Below are positions 50,601-56,520 of a DNA stretch of 64,000 nucleotides, one piece after another (position 1 is the stretch's first letter; each line of letters begins with the position of its first letter). Source of the DNA: Colias croceus. Lineage: Eukaryota > Arthropoda > Insecta > Lepidoptera > Pieridae. The notes under the pieces were generated by a model. It searched no databases and was not told where the DNA came from. It saw only the letters and a list, made by a program, of their open reading frames with translations. Location of the stretch: NCBI RefSeq assembly GCF_905220415.1, contig NC_059568.1, positions 14,074,001 to 14,138,000 on the forward strand, given 5' to 3'. The translations under genes and the position numbers were made by a program.

Positions 50601-51426
50601 CCGACGACAGGTTGGGCCGCACTGGTAGCATCCAAGCGCGCTGTGATGAGAAGCCGCTGGTTGCCAGCAAGCCGTCGATGCGCGGCCGCCCTTTGAGGAA
50701 AAGTGGTATCTATGCCACTCCACTGGCCTCCGCTAATGCTGAGAGCGAGGAAAATGACGCGCTCGCTGCACTGCGAGTTTCTTTGGAATGCTGCACAAAT
50801 GAGGTGAGATATTGATAGTAATGGTACTAATGTGGGCTTGCAATGATACGTCGCGTCTTATATTATATTAGCTGTTCCCCGCGGTTTCACCCACATTGCT
50901 TCGCTTCTGTTGGTCTTAGCGTGATGATATATAGCCTTTGGCCTTCCTCGATAAATGGGCTATCTAACACCTAAAAAATTTTTCAAATCGGACCCGTAGT
51001 TCCTAAGATAAGCGCGTTCAAACAATCAAAACTTTCAGCTTTAAAATATTCGTATAGATACGCGCGTGCGCATGCGTTGTAGATAATATTATGTATGCGT
51101 GTGTAAGTACATTGCTGTGTTTCCATATTATTAATGACGAGTGTGTATAGGTACGTCGCGGTTGCGGTGGCAGCGGCGGTCGCGGTTCACTCTGGCGCCT
51201 ACAAACATCCGAGCGACTTGCTCGCCTCAGCGCCGCTTGTACTGCAGCAGCTGGAGCGGGACGTTGCGCGCCGCAGATGCGTGTGCAGTTGCGCGCAGCC
51301 GCCACCAGACTGGAGGGGGAGGCGAGGGCGCTGGCGTCGCCCGCCCCCCACCACCATCATCTAGCTGATGGGGTCGAGCAGGCGCTGAGAGACCTGGCCA
51401 GCATTGTGCACAGGTTGGTAGTGTAG
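11549..51426 (+). CDS. Abl: Abelson non-receptor tyrosine kinase Abl, 13 exons, 5' partial
   Basis: Exons 11549-11648, 13932-14044, 23171-23370, 30417-30515, 37904-38152, 38555-38838, 40274-40550, 44675-44825, 45212-45368, 45956-46044, 48925-49112, 49445-50803 and 51151-51426 join in a single frame (3542 nt, one base missing at the 5' end) to give 1180 residues and a stop. In order: SH3 (about 52-105), SH2 (about 112-205, FLVRES Arg140), tyrosine kinase (about 223-480; G-loop LGGGQYGDV, VAVK Lys258, Glu273, gatekeeper Thr302, HRD Asp350, DFG Asp368, activation-loop Tyr380), a proline-rich tail with EFPPPP (740-745), and the F-actin-binding domain (about 1090-1180). Abl is a cytoplasmic and cortical kinase that controls actin and axon guidance with Enabled. 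The N-terminal exon(s) are missing. Intron 7 hosts an antisense gene. Confidence 0.97.
11649..13931 (+). other. Abl intron 1
   Basis: 2.3 kb. It is largely occupied by a foldback MITE (12606-13467). Nothing else was recognised. Confidence 0.8.
12606..13467. mobile_element. 862-bp foldback MITE with GC-rich subterminal repeats
   Basis: The terminal inverted repeats begin AGTGNCATATCACACTAGCG and extend imperfectly for about 130 bp (12606-12735 and 13325-13467). Inside each arm are short tandem units of 'GCGCAGCGAACACGCCGCGG' type. Short open frames in the arms arise from these GC-rich repeats and are not genes. The central 590 bp is AT-rich and non-coding. Confidence 0.85.
13932..14044 (+). 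CDS. Abl: Abl exon 2 (start of SH3)
   Basis: Encodes WTSKENLLAHHEEDD and then LFVALYDFQAGGENQLSLKK. ALYDF is the canonical SH3 first strand. It completes Arg34 from the previous exon (ag|a) and ends one base into Gly72. The splice sites are CACGACAG| and AAAG|GTATTG. Confidence 0.97.
16397..16692 (+). repeat. Dispersed CACAGACTAATAATAATATA motif cluster
   Basis: The motif, usually followed by CTACG, occurs near 16397, 16424, 16665 and 16858 on the plus strand, and inverted near 20825-20857. It is probably the conserved end of a nested interspersed repeat. Confidence 0.6.
16858..17045 (-). mobile_element. tRNA-derived SINE
   Basis: On the minus strand it starts 'GAAGCGGTTGGCGCAGTTGT' (A-box region). 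Downstream is 'GGGTTCGATCCCCGG', a perfect B box of the RNA polymerase III internal promoter. An AT-rich body follows that contains 'GGGTCTGGGTGTTATCTATA'. This layout matches the widespread Lepidoptera tRNA-derived SINEs. It is a SINE rather than a tRNA gene because it has no paired acceptor stem and has a long tail. Confidence 0.85.
17262..17420 (+). mobile_element. Degenerate Helitron-like fragment
   Basis: Contains 'AGTAGCCTATGTTCATCAGG', 'TTCAAATCAGTCCAGTAGTT' and 'AAACAAACAAACAATCAAA', all typical of the internal part of Lepidoptera Helitron-like repeats. The terminal CTAG is not visible. Confidence 0.5.
18066..18194. mobile_element. Probable short MITE
   Basis: The left end 'CTCTTTCAATTTA...CGGACCGCTGCCG' is inverted at the right as '...CGGTAGCAGTCCGTTACC...TAAATTGAAAGCG', giving imperfect 40-bp TIRs. 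The superfamily is unknown. Confidence 0.45.
23171..23370 (+). CDS. Abl: Abl exon 3 (SH3 end, SH2 start)
   Basis: Encodes Gly72 to Leu138: EQVRIMSYNKSGEWCEAH, then GWVPSNYVTPVNSLEKHSWY, then HGPISRNAAEYLLSSG and INGSFL. The GWVPSNY block closes SH3, and the SH3-SH2 connector NSLEKHSW is nearly invariant in Abl. Acceptor TATAG|GG; donor CTG|GTGAGTG. The exon ends in phase 0. Confidence 0.98.
24702..24879 (+). mobile_element. Helitron-like element
   Basis: Contains 'ACAGCTGAACCGATTTCTTT' and ends with 'GGGCGAAGCCGGGGCGGACCG' plus CTAG (24876-24879), then T. It is the same family as 28226-28396 in opposite orientation. Confidence 0.75.
24888..25090 (-). mobile_element. tRNA-derived SINE
   Basis: On the minus strand it has a 'GACCGCCTTCTCGCTG' head, a B-box-like 'CCTGGTTCGATATCTGG' and a body with 'CACAGAAGGCTAATTACCTA'. 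It is the same family as 38860-39060 and 62328-62530, inserted directly next to a Helitron-like end. Confidence 0.75.
28226..28396 (-). mobile_element. Helitron-like element
   Basis: The minus-strand 3' end is 'GGGCGAAGCCGGGGCGGACCG' plus CTAG (28226-28229). The body contains 'GAACGGCTGAACCGATTTCG'. It is an inverted relative of 24702-24879. Confidence 0.75.
30417..30515 (+). CDS. Abl: Abl exon 4 (SH2 core)
   Basis: Encodes residues 139-171: [20 protein letters not shown] and VYHYRINEDSDGK. It includes Arg140 of FLVRES, which binds phosphotyrosine. It is 99 nt, phase 0 at both ends, with acceptor TTTCTTCAG| and donor AAG|GTAATT. Confidence 0.98.
30539..30712 (-). mobile_element. Helitron-like element, partly degraded
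   Basis: The minus-strand end reads '...GACGCCGCGGGCAATAG' plus CTAG at 30539-30542, only 23 bp into the Abl intron after exon 4. The body is eroded. Confidence 0.6.
33895..34633 (-). mobile_element. Foldback element, copy C, full length
   Basis: It is the reverse complement of copy A (601-1350): a poly-T tract, the 450-bp body and the approximately 290-bp palindrome at 34341-34633. Together with copy A it forms inverted repeats about 33 kb apart. Confidence 0.85.
35543..35695 (-). mobile_element. Helitron-like element
   Basis: The minus-strand 3' end is 'GGGCGAAGCCGCGGGCGGTAAG' type plus CTAG (35543-35546). The body contains 'CTACGCAACGGATTTTGATG'. Confidence 0.7.
36794..37029 (+). mobile_element. 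Helitron-like element (Lep1 type)
   Basis: A near full-length relative of 10225-10445. It starts 'CTAATATTATAAATGCGAAAG', contains 'GGAGATATTTTGATACCCGA' and ends 'GCCGCGGGTGGAAAG' plus CTAG at 37026-37029. Confidence 0.85.
37904..38152 (+). CDS. Abl: Abl exon 5 (SH2 end, linker, kinase N-lobe)
   Basis: Encodes residues 172-254: VYVTSESKFGTLAELVHHHS, the SH2-kinase linker LYPAPKRNKPTVFPLAPPDE, then WEIDRTDIVMKHKLGGGQYG and DVYEAAWMRCNMT. The glycine-rich loop LGGGQYGDV is intact. It is 249 nt and phase 0 at both ends. Confidence 0.98.
38153..38554 (+). other. Abl intron 5
   Basis: 402 bp. A repeated 'TTTGATACAGC' lies near 38189 and 38220. Nothing else was recognised. Confidence 0.8.
38555..38838 (+). 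CDS. Abl: Abl exon 6 (kinase N-lobe to HR of HRD)
   Basis: Encodes residues 255-348 plus two bases of Arg349. VAVK gives the ATP-binding Lys258, FLEEAAIM the alpha-C Glu273, and FYIITEFM the gatekeeper Thr302, the same residue as the drug-contacting threonine of human ABL1. It ends in FIHR. The donor is ACACAG|GTATGT and the exit phase is 2. Confidence 0.98.
38860..39060 (+). mobile_element. tRNA-derived SINE
   Basis: The head 'GACCGCCTCCTTGGTACAGTG' contains an A-box-like segment. The body has 'CACAGAAGGCTGATCATCTA' and 'CAGTGAAACAGATGTA'. The copy at 62328-62530 is closely related. The B box is decayed here. Confidence 0.75.
39591..40091. mobile_element. MITE with 31-bp TIRs, copy 1
   Basis: The left terminus AGTCGAGCCAATTTAATAGG and the reverse complement of the right terminus, AGTAGAGCCATTTTAATAGG, match over 31 bp with two differences. 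It is flanked by TA, as for Tc1/mariner-type insertions. A second copy of about 476 bp lies at 56521-56996. It is non-coding. Confidence 0.85.
40274..40550 (+). CDS. Abl: Abl exon 7 (catalytic loop to alpha-G)
   Basis: Encodes [80 protein letters not shown] and VDLADVYHMLEK (residues 350-441). It carries catalytic Asp350 with the AARN motif, DFG Asp368, autophosphorylation Tyr380 and the APE-equivalent APEG. Exit phase is 0. Its 3' 157 bp is partly duplicated just downstream (40692-40848). Confidence 0.98.
40692..40848 (+). pseudogene. Tandem partial copy of Abl exon 7
   Basis: 52 codons from Ile of IKWTAPEG to LEK align with exon 7, followed by the same donor GTGGGTTGGAGT. The frame is open. 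I count 20 base differences in 156: 14 synonymous codons and 5 replacements (Lys to Asn, Asp to Asn in KSDVW, Ala to Pro, Pro to Ser, His to Asn). The Asp of SDVW is almost invariant in protein kinases, so a working kinase segment is unlikely. An AG at 40691-40692 would make it a phase 0-0 cassette, but the upstream pyrimidine tract is poor. The HRD and DFG region is absent. Confidence 0.85.
42460..42665 (-). CDS. Ly6-like gene exon 4 (C-terminal)
   Basis: Acceptor ATTTTCCAG|. Encodes VETGQEIGPVRARTCVPAKD, FSKKSVSYSMCSKLSKELSA, SEIFSRIAVSRPQCSLCKKH and LCTDSSHC, then TAA at 42460-42462. The last cysteine is the final residue. Confidence 0.85.
42460..43415 (-). CDS. Secreted cysteine-rich Ly6/uPAR-like protein, nested antisense gene
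   Basis: Four minus-strand exons (43358-43415, 43109-43239, 42848-42923, 42460-42665) join in frame with GT-AG introns to give 156 residues plus a stop. Residues 1-20 (MSVLRNSIVYFLLFTIAVNG) are a signal peptide, followed by a basic stretch KHKKAKPKK. The first cysteines are QCYNC, as in Ly6 and quiver/sleepless-type proteins; 11 cysteines follow in total, ending CSLCKKHLCTDSSHC. Unlike classical Ly6 proteins there is no CN motif and no hydrophobic GPI tail, so it is probably secreted. It lies wholly inside Abl intron 7. The gene is well supported by phase and splice sites; the family assignment is less certain. Confidence 0.85.
42848..42923 (-). CDS. Ly6-like gene exon 3
   Basis: Acceptor TTTCTTTCAG|. 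Encodes VPNIDCYIPGMAFLCIVITS ESAKL plus one base. Donor TTAG|GTAAGA. Confidence 0.85.
43109..43239 (-). CDS. Ly6-like gene exon 2
   Basis: Acceptor TTTTTGCAG|. Encodes GKHKKAKPKKFVSPTAKGIQ, then CYNCLSFDHPGCWDPDHPDY and ANIT. It contains the first three cysteines and ends in phase 0 at ACT|GTGAGT. Confidence 0.85.
43358..43415 (-). CDS. Ly6-like gene exon 1 (signal peptide)
   Basis: ATG at 43415. Encodes MSVLRNSIVYFLLFTIAVN plus one base of Gly. The donor is AATG|GTGAGT. The codon context is AACATTGAAATG on the minus strand. Confidence 0.85.
43464..43500 (-). promoter_or_regulatory. Candidate core promoter of the Ly6-like gene
   Basis: On the minus strand a TATA-like ATATAAG (43494-43500) lies about 30 bp before an initiator-like TCATTAG (43464-43470). 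This puts a likely start site about 50 bp upstream of the ATG. Inferred from motif spacing only. Confidence 0.4.
44190..44308 (-). mobile_element. Helitron-like fragment
   Basis: Contains 'TCAAATCGGACCAGTAGTTT', 'AAACAAACAAACTCTGCAGC' and 'TTATAATATTAGTATAGAT', the 5' half of a Lepidoptera Helitron-like repeat in minus orientation. The CTAG end is not visible. Confidence 0.6.
44675..44825 (+). CDS. Abl: Abl exon 8 (kinase C-lobe end)
   Basis: Encodes GYRMECPPGCPAAVYELMRG, CWQWNASDRPTFREIHHALE and HMFQDNSITE plus one base (residues 442-492). CWQWNASDRP is the conserved end of the tyrosine kinase fold. Donor GAAG|GTGAGT. Confidence 0.98.
44826..45211 (+). other. Abl intron 8
   Basis: 386 bp. 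No repeat or other feature was recognised. It ends in a CCCTTCCAG acceptor. Confidence 0.8.
45212..45368 (+). CDS. Abl: Abl exon 9 (post-kinase tail, PxxP motif)
   Basis: Encodes EVEKQLQEGCTGTPQMSLKK, AASIGGATERGVQMRRPTNR and RGKQAPTPPKRT plus two bases of Ser544. VQMRR...GKQAPxPPKRTS is the conserved insect Abl segment with a PxxP SH3 ligand. Entry phase is 1, exit phase 2. Degenerate partial copies follow in intron 9. Confidence 0.96.
45397..45474 (+). pseudogene. Partial tandem copy of Abl exon 9 3' end
   Basis: Aligns with the exon 9 end from GTGGTGTGCAG to the donor CACCAG|GTAC. The segment 45433-45471 is open and could act as a 39-nt cassette: AG at 45431-45432, entry and exit both phase 2 like the exon 9 boundary, peptide (R)RGKQVPTPLKRT. 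The alternative is a neutral relic of unequal crossing-over; the pyrimidine tract is weak. Confidence 0.75.
45541..45690. repeat. CA-rich minisatellite with 20-bp unit
   Basis: The unit GCACACGCACGCATACTAAC is repeated about three times at its cleanest (45615-45685), surrounded by degenerate CACACGCACG repeats. Confidence 0.9.
45711..45795 (+). pseudogene. Second degenerate copy of Abl exon 9
   Basis: 'AGTCGAGTTGCAATCTACAA' matches the exon 9 start AGTCGAGAAGCAGCTACAA. 'AAGAAGGTAGCCAGCAT' matches AAGAAGGCGGCCAGCAT, and 'AGAAGGGAGAGCAGGTCCC' resembles the GGCAAGCAGG region. Internal deletions disrupt the frame. Confidence 0.7.
45956..46044 (+). CDS. Abl: Abl exon 10
   Basis: Encodes SLLSSCSSFRESQYATEEQA and GHDDGLASLN plus one base (residues 544-574). 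It follows PPKRT directly, as in other insect Abl proteins (KRTSLLSS). Low-complexity acidic and serine tail. Confidence 0.93.
46045..48924 (+). other. Abl intron 10
   Basis: 2.9 kb, AT-rich. Open frames such as 47241-47639 are low complexity and match nothing known. No repeat family was clearly recognised. Confidence 0.75.
48925..49112 (+). CDS. Abl: Abl exon 11 (histidine-rich tail segment)
   Basis: Encodes GGGRVGGREASSEGSLAEA, TPDTDESAGAVAMSLGASEH and RHRPKRRHHQHAPHQHQQPH DVPK (residues 574-636). A histidine- and arginine-rich stretch with PKRRH could serve as a basic or nuclear localisation patch (inference). Entry phase is 1, exit phase 0; acceptor CATGCAG|, donor AAG|GTATAT. Confidence 0.92.
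49113..49444 (+). other. Abl intron 11
   Basis: 332 bp; its first third is a LINE-like 3' fragment. It ends in TTTTCAACAG. Confidence 0.8.
49118..49228 (+). mobile_element. Non-LTR retrotransposon 3' end fragment (tentative)
   Basis: 'TTATTTATTTATACC...TTTATTGTACA' is followed downstream by 'GGCGGCCTTATT'. The same pattern recurs at 51517-51660. This is a widespread Lepidoptera repeat tail, probably of a CR1-like LINE; the clade is uncertain. Confidence 0.5.
49445..50803 (+). CDS. Abl: Abl exon 12 (large tail exon)
   Basis: 453 codons (residues 637-1089). In order: NVKRAINRYGTLPKGARIGA and YLESL, conserved in insect Abl; MIRSNSSGGVT; LEFPPPPPDLPPPPEEL, which fits the (D/E)FPPPP EVH1 ligand of Enabled (49754-49771); a long lysine- and glutamate-rich part; three D-[FL]-K-x-x-L motifs at Asp868, Asp895 and Asp922; RRSTGSISSLKKLWE; and SGIYATPLA before the actin-binding domain. 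It is much more GC-rich than its surroundings. Donor GAG|GTGAGA, phase 0. A 378-codon open frame on the opposite strand is only a composition shadow. Confidence 0.97.
50804..51150 (+). other. Abl intron 12
   Basis: 347 bp; more than half is a Helitron-like element (50868-51058). The acceptor is GTGTGTATAG|GTACG, with a modest pyrimidine tract. Confidence 0.8.
50868..51058 (-). mobile_element. Helitron-like element in Abl intron 12
   Basis: The minus-strand end is '...GGTGAAACCGCGGGGAACAG' followed by a mutated CTAA terminus. Internal 'TTCAAATCGGACCCGTAGTT' and 'AGCGCGTTCAAACAATCAAA' match the other Helitron-like copies. Confidence 0.7.
51151..51426 (+). CDS. Abl: Abl exon 13 (F-actin-binding domain, C terminus)
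   Basis: Read in phase 0 from 51151: VRRGCGGSGGRGSLWRLQT, SERLARLSAACTAAAGAGRC, APQMRVQLRAAATRLEGEAR, ALASPAPHHHHLADGVEQAL, RDLASIVHRLVV, then TAG at 51424-51426. The pattern W-x-L-Q...L-x-x-L...C...P-x-(M/K)...L-x-x-x-(T/A)-R-(L/V)-E...L-x-S and the terminal LASIVHR match the Abl F-actin-binding four-helix bundle, which ends ISDIVQR in human ABL1. The domain binds F-actin and includes export signals in mammals. Other frames are open here too, but only this one keeps phase and homology. Confidence 0.88.
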   Translation, partial: VRRGCGGSGGRGSLWRLQTSERLARLSAACTAAAGAGRCAPQMRVQLRAAATRLEGEARALASPAPHHHHLADGVEQALRDLASIVHRLVV

Positions 51427-51516
51427 TGTCTCCTCTCCTTACCTAATCTCCTAACGGAGGCAGTGTTTGCGGAGATCCAGTCGTCGTAGTGTAGTGCGCA
51501 GGTACCCTACATGGGT

Positions 51517-51660
51517 ATTATTTATTTATTTATAACACTTTATTGCACAAACAAAAATTAGGACAAAATAACATTAAAATACAAAAGAAAGGCATAGTTT
51601 GTACAAGAGGCGGCCTTATTGCTGAGCAACAATCTCTACCAGGCAACATGATGGGAAAGG
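51517..51660 (+). mobile_element. Non-LTR retrotransposon 3' end fragment (tentative)
   Basis: 'ATTTATTTATAACACTTTAT', then 'GAGGCGGCCTTATTGCTGAG', then 'TCTCTACCAGGCAACATG', the same tail as 49118-49228. It lies in the presumed Abl 3' UTR. Confidence 0.55.
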
Positions 51661-51728
51661 AAATGTATGAAGTTAATGGGATAGTGCAAAAAGAAGAAAA
51701 AAAAATAATGATAATAATTATTAAACCT

Positions 51729-51734
51729 AATAAA
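51729..51734 (+). terminator. Candidate proximal poly(A) signal for Abl
   Basis: AATAAA about 300 bp after the stop. It lies in a repetitive AATAAATAAATAAA run, so it may be chance. Confidence 0.3.
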
Positions 51735-52681
51735 TAAATAAAATTATTTCAGTATCAAAGATACCTACAATATAAATGTATGTACACTGCATGGGTGTGA
51801 GGGGGGGGTAATGACGAATGATCGCCCGGAACTATGCCACGCATCACGCAGTGTAGGCCGTGAATGCGCATTTTAACGTTGCTTGCTTCTCTTGTCTTCG
51901 TTTGTATTGAAAATCCATCTACGCACTTCATTTAAATCATGCGCATACGCGCATAAAGTGCAGCCAAGACTCAAGGTATGGCACACCGAGTCCAGCAGTG
52001 CAGTGCAAAAAGCAAACAAACAAAAAAGTTGAGCGCGTGAGTACGTTACAACCACGCACGATGGTGCATCGCGATTACCTCTACTTGCCCAACGCTGCCC
52101 ATTTTGAAGAGTGCCCATTAAACCAACATTACATAAAATTACTTCGTTATTTTATTTTGATAAATATATTCTGATCCATTTCGAATACAACAAATTTTAC
52201 ATCAACAGTTCAAAATAATACACTTATATTATGGTAATGTGTTTTAAAAATTTTCCTTTGATGTAATTAAGAATAACTCTCTCACGCTAAAGTCAATTAT
52301 ACTTTATTTTATGATCATTTCTACTCCACATGTCTCCCACGATAAAAAGTATATAAATAATGTTAATTAATTGAAATTCATTGTTATGGCGTGCGAAAAT
52401 ATAGTTTTAATTTAATCTTTTAAAGTACATCAACTCTTTATTTGTAAATTTTAGAACGAATGAACAGTTATTAATTTATTTTCCATAACTTTTGACGATA
52501 CGCTGTAAAATAGACTGCGAATAGATTAATGTATACTATTTTATACCAATGAAATTAATATTTATGAGAAAATAACTTGATTATCCACAAGATTACCTAA
52601 AAAAAAAAACACAATAAATGGGGCCTCTTTGAGAAGATATTTCAGCCACTCCGATGATAAAAGTGGCATAGTAATCATATA

Positions 52682-52827
52682 TAAATTTATAAAGAATAGA
52701 AAAAATTCGTTCACGAGGCGGGACTCGAACCCGCATCCTTTCGCGCCATTCCGGGGCGGATGCCTCACCAACTCAGCCACTCGTGACCCGCCTCGTGATC
52801 GATTTTTTTCTATTCTTTATGAATTTA
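52682..52827 (-). repeat. tRNA-like sequence enclosed in 41-bp inverted repeats
   Basis: The minus strand of 52711-52786 (76 nt) has a perfect 7-bp acceptor-like stem TCACGAG/CTCGTGA, an A box TGGCTGAGTTGG, a 4-bp anticodon-like stem CGCC/GGCG around loop CCGGAAT, and a perfect T arm GCGGGTTCGAGTCCCGC (B box). Position 33 is C rather than U, and the variable region is atypical. The unit is bounded by inverted arms 52682-52722 and 52787-52827 containing 'AAAGAATAGAAAAAA' and CACGAGGCGGG. It is probably a tRNA-derived mobile unit or pseudogene rather than a working tRNA. Confidence 0.65.
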
Positions 52828-53330
52828 TATTTATAAAGCATTTGAATGTCATAAAACTAAAAATATCAGTTTGAATTAATCATATAGTTTTTAATAATTT
52901 TCAGGTAAACATTTTCACCGAAAACGGCAAAACAAGGATACATCACATCGCGACAAAACACGCGTCCCAACAAAGATATTGTAAAAAAAATATTACACAT
53001 CTATAATAAAAGGAGGTACTATAATCACTTAAATTGGTATATTTGAAATGACTTTGACACACACACGATCTATGATGAGTATATAAAAATGTCTTATTAT
53101 TGATACCTATGTAAAGGCATAAGATTTTAAAATGTATCTAATAATAATTATATACATATAAGTATCCCCAGGGGTTCTAAAATTATAATTGTGTATGAAT
53201 TTCAATGTTTACATTATAATATGTGTCTAAATGTATTTAATGTAATTTTTGGTGTCATGTTTATGTATATTAATATTATGGTATCTTCAATGTTTTTATA
53301 GACGTTAACAGTTCACGCAAGCGTCGAATT
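52828..53330. other. AT-rich, nothing recognised
   Basis: No gene or repeat recognised. It may belong to the long Abl 3' UTR. Confidence 0.4.
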
Positions 53331-53333
53331 TTA

Positions 53334-53539
53334 GGCTGGGTGCAGAGCTTGACCGACCATCAGTGCGTACGTCAGTCACGCTTGTCATATGTATGGAAAT
53401 TCATAAAACCGTTCATAGCTAGACCGACCATACGCACGCGTATTGTCATGCGCATTAGTGTCATAGTCATACAATTGTTGATGCGTATCGTCAGGACCGA
53501 CGGTACGCACTGACGGTCGGTCTAGCTCTGCAACCAGCC
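53334..53539. mobile_element. PIF/Harbinger-like MITE with TTA target duplication
   Basis: A 206-bp element. The left end GGCTGGGTGCAGAGCTTGAC and the complement of the right end GGCTGGTTGCAGAGCTAGAC match for about 38 bp with few differences. It is flanked by TTA on both sides (53331-53333, 53540-53542), the target duplication typical of PIF/Harbinger. It is non-coding, with CGTACGCACTGACG-type subrepeats. Confidence 0.85.
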
Positions 53540-53542
53540 TTA

Positions 53543-56520
53543 ATTATATACACACAAAATATGAATTATTTTATTCCACTTATAAAATAATATGAATTCA
53601 ACAGTATTTTCAAATGAAATAAACTTTTGCTGCGGTCAGTACATTGCTTAACCAGTAATAAGTTCAATGCTTGTCCAAAAAAAGTAATTTATTTACTAAC
53701 ACAATATATCTATGCAAACCAAAGAAAGTGGCCGTTCCATTTCGATAATGTTTTTCTATCCTATGATTACCAGCGAATACTCTTTTAGTTTGTTAATTTT
53801 TAGCGTAAGTCGATGTATTTTTTTATATTATTACGTGGTTAGTACAAAAAGGATTGACACAGACAGTACAACATGTGTTATGTACAATATAAGTAAATGT
53901 TATTTAGGCTTCCGATGATATTCCTTTTGTATAAAGACTGAACAAATTCTTGACGCTCGTTCGATTTCCTTTTTGTAGTACTTTTTGCTACTGTTCGAAC
54001 TTTTATTGGGATTAGCCAGAGCGGGGTGTGTTGGCGCTTTTGAATGCATTTAATACTGTCCAATACTTTTTTGGTAACTTTAGGACTGATTTTTTAAATC
54101 AGTTTGTTGTACATGTCTTTTCATGGCATGTTTTTTCGCTTAAACAATTCTTGAAAAATCACTTCTAAATGTATCATATCTCTTGTATCGCAAATTTTTG
54201 AAAAGATATTCCTATGGGGTAACCAGTTTAGGCCTAAAGTAAGATTTTTTCTATACTGTGAACATATACCCGCTTCGGTGTTAATACCAATTCCTTTATT
54301 TGACGTATTCGCTTTCCTGCTCGCACCACGCGATTCGCCTATATGTATGTCGCCGTGCTTGCGCTTTCACGGCAATACGTCAACACTAGAGATAAGTATT
54401 CGTCTTAAAACATTAAATAATGAAATAGTTTAACACGCCATCTCTTTCATTCAGCAAATAAAAGACAAAGATGTAGAATACAAGATATTCTTTAGTGGTC
54501 TAGGTTATTCCAATCAACTCTGTGTAAGGTCCATTTGTGTCCGCGATTAGTTATAAAATAGTGCATACAGTTAAGAGGATGTTATTTTTCTGTGCCAAAA
54601 ATGGGTCTGGGAGTCGAATGGTCGCCCCACGTCACTCATTCGAAGTAACATAATATAGATAATTAATCAATCCATTTTCTAGTTAGTGTTTACGTCATAA
54701 GCCATATGATGTTAGTGCATTTAGAGCCTTGAATAGTAGAATTGTAAACGTATACCCGAGTTAATATTATCTAATGGCCCCGCGTCACTTCCTCGACTCG
54801 CATAGTCTTCCCTCGAAGTATTCCGTAGCGGCTTGACTCCCGCGAACATTCCTATCGCTTTTCCTAAACTATTGCATCTTAATCACCAATTAGCATTTAT
54901 CAGTAGACACGTCGTTGTAAGTCTTGTATTTTGGACCAATAGTGATGCATTCGTTGGTCAGTCGGTCAGTTCTCGCTTTGAGACTGACGTCGGCGATCTT
55001 CATCTCGGCCTATGTGCGTCGAAATTTTATATAAATTATTATTATACTTACGTGTCACAATTTATGTATTTCTTTTCGGGAGAGGTTTATTGTATCTTTT
55101 ATTCGATAAGGAAATGATGTGACGTTATTGATTAAGTTAGCGTACTGTGATACGGCTTATAATCGGTATAATTATGCTCAACAATTTTTTCATTTTTTTT
55201 CTTATTATTATTATTCTTATACATTAATCAAATCAAAATTATATAAGGTACTTTATTGAAATGCTATTATATTACTATTAGGTGTCAAACCATTTATATT
55301 GAAAGTTATTTAAGAGTAACACTATATGCTAGTCTTTATTATATTATTATAAATGTATTTCAATGTAAGGATAATGTTAAATACGTAAGGATTCTGGTAT
55401 AGATTTGCATACACTTCTGTAGCTATTACCGTATACGTGTTTTGTATTAGCCCCCGAGTGTACAACTACACAGACATGTAACAACAAGACTTGTAGATAT
55501 TGCTTACCATGTATATGCCGTTGGTGCGGTATTAGCGAATATTTAATCGTTTGCGTGTATGATAGCACTCTGAATCAGTTTAATAGGACGGCCGGACCGG
55601 CTAAGCTCAAGATGATACGAATTTAACGGGAGGTGTGCGGGAATCCGTGAAGCGTCTCGACATATGAAACTGTATTGATGAATCGACGATTGCAAGGTTT
55701 CAACTAATGCATAATAACACTGTAATAGTATTTACGTTTAAGGAAAGTTAGTTTTATTGGAAGATTTTTTAAAACTGTCGATTCATCCAGTTTTCTACTT
55801 GTACTTGTAAGTACGTAATGACCAGTGACAAAATCTGACGAAGATCTAAATCATATTGACTGTAAAATAACCAATGATTTATGTTCCGATTTAACAGACA
55901 ACCACTGTTTAGAATATAATTTCTTCAATGACCCAATTCAATTAATTGACACCATGTATAATTCTGATGACATGCCAAACAATCATTAAAAAAAAATTTT
56001 GGTTACTAAGTGACTTCCTTTTTAGTATGAAAAAGTTACTTATTTTTTGATAGTTAAATTTCAAGGATATTATTAACATACATAACAGTATCAATACAGA
56101 GATGTTCAGTAAATGGTAATTAAATACAGTACTATCTATATGGATTGTTCTTTTTTAACTATACGAGACGCTTTACTCTAGTCACGCACGGGAAAGATGG
56201 AATCACAAATATTGTTGATTAGACTGAGTTCAGAGATAATATTATACAGCTATAAATGTGTATTCTTCGTCTATTATATCATGTATTACAAGATAAGTTC
56301 AGATAAATTATACAGTTTTTATTAAGCTTTGTAAATCGTCGATGTTTTAGGTGATGATAGATTCTTGTCGATTGTGGAAAGTGTCGAACGAATCGAATTT
56401 ACTTTGTTCACTTTCTTGTGATTATCCATTTATTTAATGCTATACTAACTAAAATGTTCTTAGTTACCTATATGTTGTGTTTATTCAATTCCCTTCGTCT
56501 TTACGTTTAATTCTAATACT
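53543..56520. other. Non-coding, presumed Abl 3' flank
   Basis: AT-rich; an AATAAA lies at 53618-53623. No exon, RNA or repeat was clearly recognised in these 3 kb. Confidence 0.5.

Larger units (their letters stand above)
51427..52680 (+). other. Abl 3' UTR / downstream region
   Basis: It starts after the stop codon. A LINE-like 3' fragment lies at 51517-51660 and a possible poly(A) signal at 51729. Otherwise AT-rich with nothing recognised. The extent of the 3' UTR cannot be fixed from sequence alone. Confidence 0.5.

Noticed and set aside
49534..50670. 378-codon open frame on the minus strand
   Set aside because: Exact antisense of Abl exon 12, caused by GC- and serine-rich codon composition. 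It has no domain and no splice context.
51134..51368. Longer open frames in the other two phases over the last Abl exon
   Set aside because: They lack homology to the F-actin-binding domain and do not keep phase with exon 12.
51413..51426. Splice donor at CACAG|GTTGGT before the stop
   Set aside because: GTTGGT is a poor donor, and the protein already ends at the expected IVHR-type terminus with a stop six bases later.
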